Origin: Eutypella sp. D-1
Taxonomy: Eukaryota > Ascomycota > Sordariomycetes > Xylariales > Diatrypaceae
DNA length: 64,000 bases
Direction of reading: 5' to 3'
Assembly (NCBI GenBank): GCA_023313575.1
Contig: JAJTTP010000037.1
Location: 1 to 64,000, forward strand
Shown piece by piece: positions 57,769 through 64,000 of this stretch. How positions within the stretch are numbered: the first letter of the stretch is position 1; each line of letters starts with the position of its first letter. The notes beneath the pieces are model-generated. The model saw only the letters and a list, made by a program, of their open reading frames with translations. It did not search any database and was not told the origin of the DNA. Both the position numbers and the translations under genes were made by a program.

Positions 57769-59321
57769 TATTCTCGGCCGAGCACCCTTATAGTTATAGC
57801 ATAGCGCAAGGCGATTCGGATACTTATATTGCCTGCTCGGCCTGTCGGGGTGTTGATGGTTTGATGGTTTGTTTGTTTTGTTTATGTAGAAGGATGGATA
57901 GTTGTCTTGACATGGATTGCTAAGAGGACCAAGCACTGCATAGTTCTAGTTATAGTAGTTATGATAGTTACTTAGTTAAATCAACCTCCTGAAAATGGAA
58001 GCCCTTACACAAAACCTTGATGGCGAAAATACCTACTTGGTAGGGTATGTATGCGTCTCATAAATCAATGCATAGCGGGAGCTGAGTACATACATATACC
58101 ACGACGCTAAGCCATTCTAAGCTCGGTCACGTTATCGAAGCTCGCTCTGCCCCACCAAGGAACCAACCAAGGAACTAACCAACCAACCAACCAACTGGCT
58201 TGGACCGTAGACTGTCCCTTATGACAGCCAGCCAGCCAGCAGTTTTAACCCCGCAGCTAACCCCACCCCCTCCTCACTGCCTGGTTACTGGCCGGTGCTG
58301 TGCTGTGCTGCTTGTGTACATAGTAGGTGTAGGTGGTAAGGGTAAGGCAAAGAGATAACGATAAGAGTGCAAGCAGAGGCCTCTTGGGTTGCCGTACCCT
58401 ATGCACTGTACGCTCCTGACTGACCGCCTGACCTACTACCTGGGGGGGCAACCTGGGGGTGGTGGTCGGTGGTGGTCACCTCTAGAAGCTTGGTCATTCG
58501 TCAGCAGCACGTGCTGGAATCAGGCAGGTGTTAGTTTTATGTGTACTACACTTTTACTTCATTCTTGCCTTACTTACCTTGCTTTGCAGGCAGAAAGACA
58601 GACAGACAAGCAGACAAAACCTGGGGATAATAGCGATGGTCCCCGTGAAAGAACCTATGGATGAGAATGGAATACCCGATGGAATATCGTAGGTGGTGCC
58701 TATAAGGTAGGAGGTACTTGGAGGTACATGCTATCATTCGATATACGTAGGTACTACATAGGCAACCCCGACCGACGTAATCCGCTACGTCGGAGGGTAG
58801 GTGCTCTGGTTAGGTCCATATTTACATGTATAAATCTTCTTTATTGCTTAAAGTTTATCTACTGGATAGCAACGTTTTTACCTGGTATGTTTATCTGTGA
58901 CAGCGCTTTTTTATGAAATGTTATTCATGTTGAAGCTGTATTCACTATTGATTCTTTGGTTGATGGGAGTATGCCTGGGAGTTCGAGGATCTAGGCAGAT
59001 GACTATGGCGGCGGGTTTAAGAGGTGTATGCCTACCTATGCCTGGGGAGGCATAAGTACTTTACTGTGTATTAGAAATCATGGACGTTTTATGTACTACC
59101 CGACCTGTGACTCTAAGGCCCCCGCCCTACGCTACTGAGCTTATTCCAGGTACATGAGTACTTGAGGGTACTTTATCCTTTATCCAGCGTTTAGGTAGCC
59201 GCTGTTCTGATGGCAGGTGGTTGTTGCCTTGCACCATTCATTCATTCATTACCTCTTAGGTATCCCATTATCCCATTATCCATTAATAGGGATTGGAATT
59301 GGAGTTATCCATCATTTATCA

Positions 59322-59380
59322 TCCATACATCCATACATCCATACATCCATCCATACATCCATACATCCATCCATCCACAT
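59322..59380. repeat. ATCCATAC/ATCC tandem repeat
   Basis: Imperfect tandem array of ATCC and ATAC tetranucleotides (CATCCATACATCC pattern) in non-coding DNA upstream of ATG8. Confidence 0.85.
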
Positions 59381-60033
59381 GCCCACCTGCAGTCACTTCT
59401 TTCATCATACTTTGTACAGTCAGTCAGGCATACAATACAGTACACTCTACCTACCCGACCTTAGGTAGATGTAGGTAGGATACCTGGTAGTTAGGTAAGT
59501 CAGTCAGTCACTCAGTCAGTCAGGCAGGCAAGGCAAGTCGGAGGCGGATTGTTGTATTGGGATTGTCTATTCTAGGCTTTCTCTTTCTTTCCCTTCCTTC
59601 TTTCTTCCATCATCAATCAATCAATCAATCAACCCTTGGAATCATCAATCTTCCCCCCAAACTCCCATTCACCTAAAGGTCATCATTTCCGTCATCTTCA
59701 TCATTTTTCCCATCCTTTCCATCAAATCCCCCCCCAAACAACCAGGCCGCCATTTTCTTTATGCTCCTGCTTTCTTTATCGCTTTAATAAGCAAACCCAC
59801 CCGCAAGTCAACATCCATCTTGCTTTATTGACAACTTCCAGCTTTACTCATACTTTTGTTGTAATTTAGTAACCCTTTTTCGTTACTTCTACTACAACTC
59901 CGATCAACGCCCGGGATTCGACCCCTTTGACATCATCATCATCACCTAGGCATCGGCATCGTCAATAACTCTATCCATACTCATATTATCTATCTTCATC
60001 CACCTTACAAGTTCGCAAATCTCGCCCCTTTGA

Positions 60034-60735
<702 letters not shown>

Positions 60736-61667
60736 GTCATTTCCAGAATTCATTTCTTTGATCGGCGTTTTATGGGCTCGACTTGCTTATCTTTTAACAC
60801 CCGCGTTGCGCCCACGACTCATCGACTGCGGTCATCGATTACGGTCACGGTCAGCTTACAACTCGCGCCATGTCATCATGTATCGAGCGGCCGCCATGTT
60901 GAGCAACCCTACTGGATAGAGACACCTCCGCCTAGGTTGCGGGTGTAGGTGTGGGTGTGGGCGTGGCGATGTGGTGGCGACGTGGACGTGGACTGGGAGA
61001 GACTGATTATGATATTTGGCAGTATTCCTTTTTCTGGTAGATGATGATAGTTGGTGGTTCAATACCAACTACTCTTCTTCTCTTGTTGCGCCAACGTAGA
61101 CAAACTCTTATCCTGCAGTATGCCACTTAATTCCAATACTATGTAATTGGGAATGACATCTCGAGCTCATATATGCCTTATATGCCTTACATGCCCTTAC
61201 CAAACACGATTCGCATGATCATGATCCGTCCCGAGTGAATGAATACTTCAATATACTACGACTCTTCAACGGAGCCTGTGACTCAACACAGAAACACCAG
61301 CCAACACCAATGCATGAGTGAGTGAGTGCCCTCAACTACATAGTCCGATAGCATAGCGAATACCACACGCCTTGAACGCCTCGGATATGCCGTGCATTAC
61401 TGTATCGTGCTATAATAGACCGCCCTTCCTGGCTGAGTGTCGCTCGCATGGACCACTCACTCTTCTGACCTCATACCTTCATACTTTCATTTATTTTTTT
61501 ATTTTTTTCATCTGGTCTGTATTTAAGCTGTTGTCTATGACTTCGTTGACTTGACTTGACCTGCCATTGGCGTAGAGGTAGGCTGGCTTCGTCGGAGGAG
61601 ATGTTGTGCTCGGTGTTTATCTATGATTTTTTATTTCATCCCCCTCACCCCCGGTCTCCTAGGTAGC
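60736..61667. other. Intergenic between convergent genes
   Basis: Probable 3' UTRs of ATG8 and the macrodomain gene. Contains a T-rich run near 61490-61510. No gene seen. Confidence 0.5.
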
Positions 61668-62459
61668 TTACAGTGTGAGAACCGTCCAAGTGATGCTGGT
61701 GCCCTCGCCCTCGCCCTCGCCCTCGCATCCCCCGAACACCTCCCGGATCTGCCGCTCCGTTTCCGCCCACGGCACCCCGAACAAGCCCGAGTTGAATTTC
61801 GGCGAGTAGATCGTAGCCTGGGGCACGGCGGCGGGATCTTGAAATTTCTTCTTTTTCCGTTTGGGTTTGGGGGTGTTGGGATTCGCTTCCTTTTCTGCTT
61901 CTGCTTCTGCTTCTCCTGATTCTGGCCCTGATTCTGAGCCTGAGCTTGGTTCTTCTTTGTTGCTGTTACTCTCATCGACGGAGGAGGAGGTGGTGGTGGT
62001 AGTGGTGCTGCTGATGGCGCCGGACTCCCCACACAACACCTGCGCCCGAAATTCCTCCAGCGCCCGCGCCGTCTGCGCCATAATCAAACCCTTCGGATCC
62101 CGTCCTGGCTTCGCCGCCGCCGCTGTCATCCCCCGCCCCCGCCCCCGCCCCCGTCGGCCGTACCCGTAGCTCGTGAACAAGCACACCACTGACACCCCGG
62201 CCCCGCCCTCCTCCGACGCGTCATCTGACCCCTGCGGAGGGATAATGAGGCATCGGCCCGCGAGATCCCGGGAGGAGCAGAAATTACGGTACCGCTGATA
62301 CGCCCCCGGGTATATAGCCCGCAGTTCTTTCGCGAAGCCCGCGCCCCACTTCCCCTGGCAGTTCGTCGCGTGCACTAGGTAGCTTCCCCCGGGTAGGGAG
62401 CGTAGGGGGAGTTTTTGGTGTTGGATTTGGAAGGTTGCGGGGAGGGGGGGTGTGGGCAT
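61668..62459 (-). CDS. Macrodomain protein, Poa1-like ADP-ribose-1''-phosphate phosphatase
   Basis: A single exon of 263 residues. The macrodomain ligand loop appears as LVHATNCQGKWGAGFAKEL (residues about 28-46), followed by YPGAYQRYRNFC and LAGRCLIIPPQ. A strand with VSVVCLFTSYGYG follows, and near the end IYSPKFNSGLFGVPWAETERQIREVF, which forms the second nucleotide-binding loop. Yeast Poa1 is about 177 residues. The extra length here comes from a Ser/Thr/Glu-rich and Lys-rich insert (about residues 148-205) and a Gly-Glu repeat near the C-terminus (GAGGGC DNA repeat at 61693-61728). The enzyme removes the 1''-phosphate from ADP-ribose derivatives arising from tRNA splicing. The activity is inferred from the family. 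Confidence 0.85.
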   Translation of the reverse strand: MPTPPLPATFQIQHQKLPLRSLPGGSYLVHATNCQGKWGAGFAKELRAIYPGAYQRYRNFCSSRDLAGRCLIIPPQGSDDASEEGGAGVSVVCLFTSYGYGRRGRGRGRGMTAAAAKPGRDPKGLIMAQTARALEEFRAQVLCGESGAISSTTTTTTSSSVDESNSNKEEPSSGSESGPESGEAEAEAEKEANPNTPKPKRKKKKFQDPAAVPQATIYSPKFNSGLFGVPWAETERQIREVFGGCEGEGEGEGTSITWTVLTL

Positions 62460-64000
62460 TGTTGTTATTTACTCCTGTCTGCGCGCTCGTGGTAGTGGGT
62501 GTTGGCGTAGTATGTATGTGTCGCCGTGTTGTCATGTGAGGCTAGGTAGATTGTAGAAGCGTCGGCTAGGCTGTAGTGTACGTCCCTATTTTCGTCGACA
62601 CTAGGTATCTTCAGCTTCGTAGCCTAGTTAGATAAGAGTGCCTAATAGGTTAGCCCACCGTTGTCTCCTAGGCTGTCCACCTTGCACTAGTCGACTCCTT
62701 GTTGCGGACTGGACTATTCACCCGGGCCCTTCTGCTGGTTCTGGGATAATATGGAAAGATTGGAAGGTACGATACGAAAGTCATGTCCTCCACCTTGGAA
62801 CCCGTAGTTAGGGAGAGAGGTCCCGAAGGAAGCAGCCTTCATTCCTCCTTTTCGCAGGTCTTACCTACCCATGCCATGTACTAAGGAGATGCAAGGCTCT
62901 CTTTTTCAAGGATTCCACTTTGCCGGGACATTTCAGTTCAAATCGAGTCTTCCCATCGACTACTACGATAGTCGTCTGCGGGAGGATTATTCCATTGTTC
63001 TGTGGCAGCGCACCTACTACACTAATGGTTCACTATAATAGACAGTATATCCAGTAGGTAGATAAGACATCAAATACTTGGCCAACGCCTGTCTACACAT
63101 GATGCATGGGTACTCTTGTGAAATGAAAAGAAAAGACCCGAGTGGTTATGGACACAGACAACATTTTGCTTCTAGGCATTCGCGCGGAGATGTAAGATGA
63201 CTCATGAAGATGAGTCACCATCACCATATATACACCCATGTCTCTCACACGCTACTTGCTGCAAGCAGATAGGGGGGGCGAGAAAGCCAAGTGAGCACTT
63301 CACCGAGTTCAGAAGATCAAGATAATAGGTTTAGGTAGTTTAGGAATCGTATATTGGCCTATAGAAGTCAAAGAGTACTAGGCCTGGGCTTCGGGGGCTC
63401 CCTCCTACTGATATATCCTGGCGATCACTGGACATAGCCCCCCCCCCCCCCCCCGCTCCCCCCCGCTCTGCTATGTGCGATCCTCCTTGATATGTAATAG
63501 CTTCACCAGAGTAAGGCTTAACTAACTGTGATAATCCTCCATGCATTGGGCCTGGGCCTACCACGGTCAATAGTAAATCTTGATATTACGCCGGCAGCAC
63601 GAAGCCAATTTGATTGGCTAATAGAGAGCTCTTTGCATATTGATCTTCTGGGCTGTCACTAGCATGGCTCGGTATTTGTTCGTTCTCGGGTATGGGCAAG
63701 AGGATAAGACCAAGGCTTTGTCTTTGCAACAAGCCGACAAACCCTCTTTGTAATCGACGAAGCCCAAGGCACGGTTTCGGCAATGGCACAACAAAGCAAA
63801 TTGCCATTATGGACGTGGAAACGGAACGAAATGTGAGATTTATTGCGCAGTAGCGGTTGCTAGCGGGTTTGCGGCTGAATCCCCTGCAGCAGAATAGGAT
63901 GAAGTCGTCGTAGCTTTGTAAAATATATACGGGACTATCGATCAAGTGAAAGCACCCGTAGACGTGAGAAGGCCAGGGCGCAACCAAGACAACGAATTTG
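62460..64000. other. Right-end region, no gene supported
   Basis: About 1.5 kb with a C run at about 63436-63454 and ACTAGGTA/GTAGGTAGATA motifs. A 133-codon minus frame (63586-63987) reaches close to the window end and might be part of a gene lying mostly outside, but I recognise no domain in it. Confidence 0.4.

Noticed and set aside
63586..63987. 133-codon minus frame at the window end
   Set aside because: No domain recognised and truncated context, so it is kept only as a note.

Overview
The window looks like nuclear DNA of a filamentous ascomycete, most likely a Sordariomycete. The reasons are short GT-AG introns with CTAAC/CTNAC branch sites, a long AT-rich block with the signature of repeat-induced point mutation (RIP), PTH11-type membrane proteins, a Zn2Cys6 regulator and a set of conserved fungal genes (HbrB, PtaB/Mfg1-like, Bet4, Ama1, ATG8, Poa1). 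I cannot name the species.

Layout. 1-7310 is a RIP-degraded transposon island. Its left part is a Ty1/Copia gag-pol that can still be read through the mutations, with a putative 3' LTR and a nested solo LTR. A younger solo LTR with a target duplication closes the island at 7311-7557. 8043-28122 is an accessory block: two PTH11/rhodopsin-domain membrane proteins, two cytochrome P450s, a 14-TM-type MFS transporter, and a divergent pair made of a Baeyer-Villiger-type flavin monooxygenase and a beta-lactamase/transesterase-like protein. It looks like the tailoring and export part of a secondary-metabolite cluster, but no PKS, NRPS, terpene cyclase or prenyltransferase is visible. The promoter shared by the last pair carries four CGG-N2-CCG boxes, two of them forming a near-perfect palindrome.

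30061-62459 is a conserved, gene-sparse region: Zn2Cys6 factor, HbrB-like TORC2 subunit, PtaB/Mfg1-like LIM-domain-binding co-regulator, single-exon RNase H protein, secreted histidine acid phosphatase, Rab geranylgeranyltransferase alpha subunit (Bet4), the meiotic APC/C activator Ama1, ATG8 and a Poa1-type macrodomain protein. Several intergenic spaces exceed 2 kb and hold microsatellites, homopolymers and many copies of a CCTAGGTAGG-type motif.

The most interesting locus is AMA1 (55052-57117). Its 634-codon frame is intact across three exons except for two in-frame TAG codons (102 and 370). Both fall where a Trp is expected, and both can be drawn in the loop of an RNA hairpin. This is the pattern expected of a meiotic gene that needs stage-specific A-to-I mRNA editing (UAG to UGG), as described in Sordariomycetes, rather than of a decaying pseudogene.
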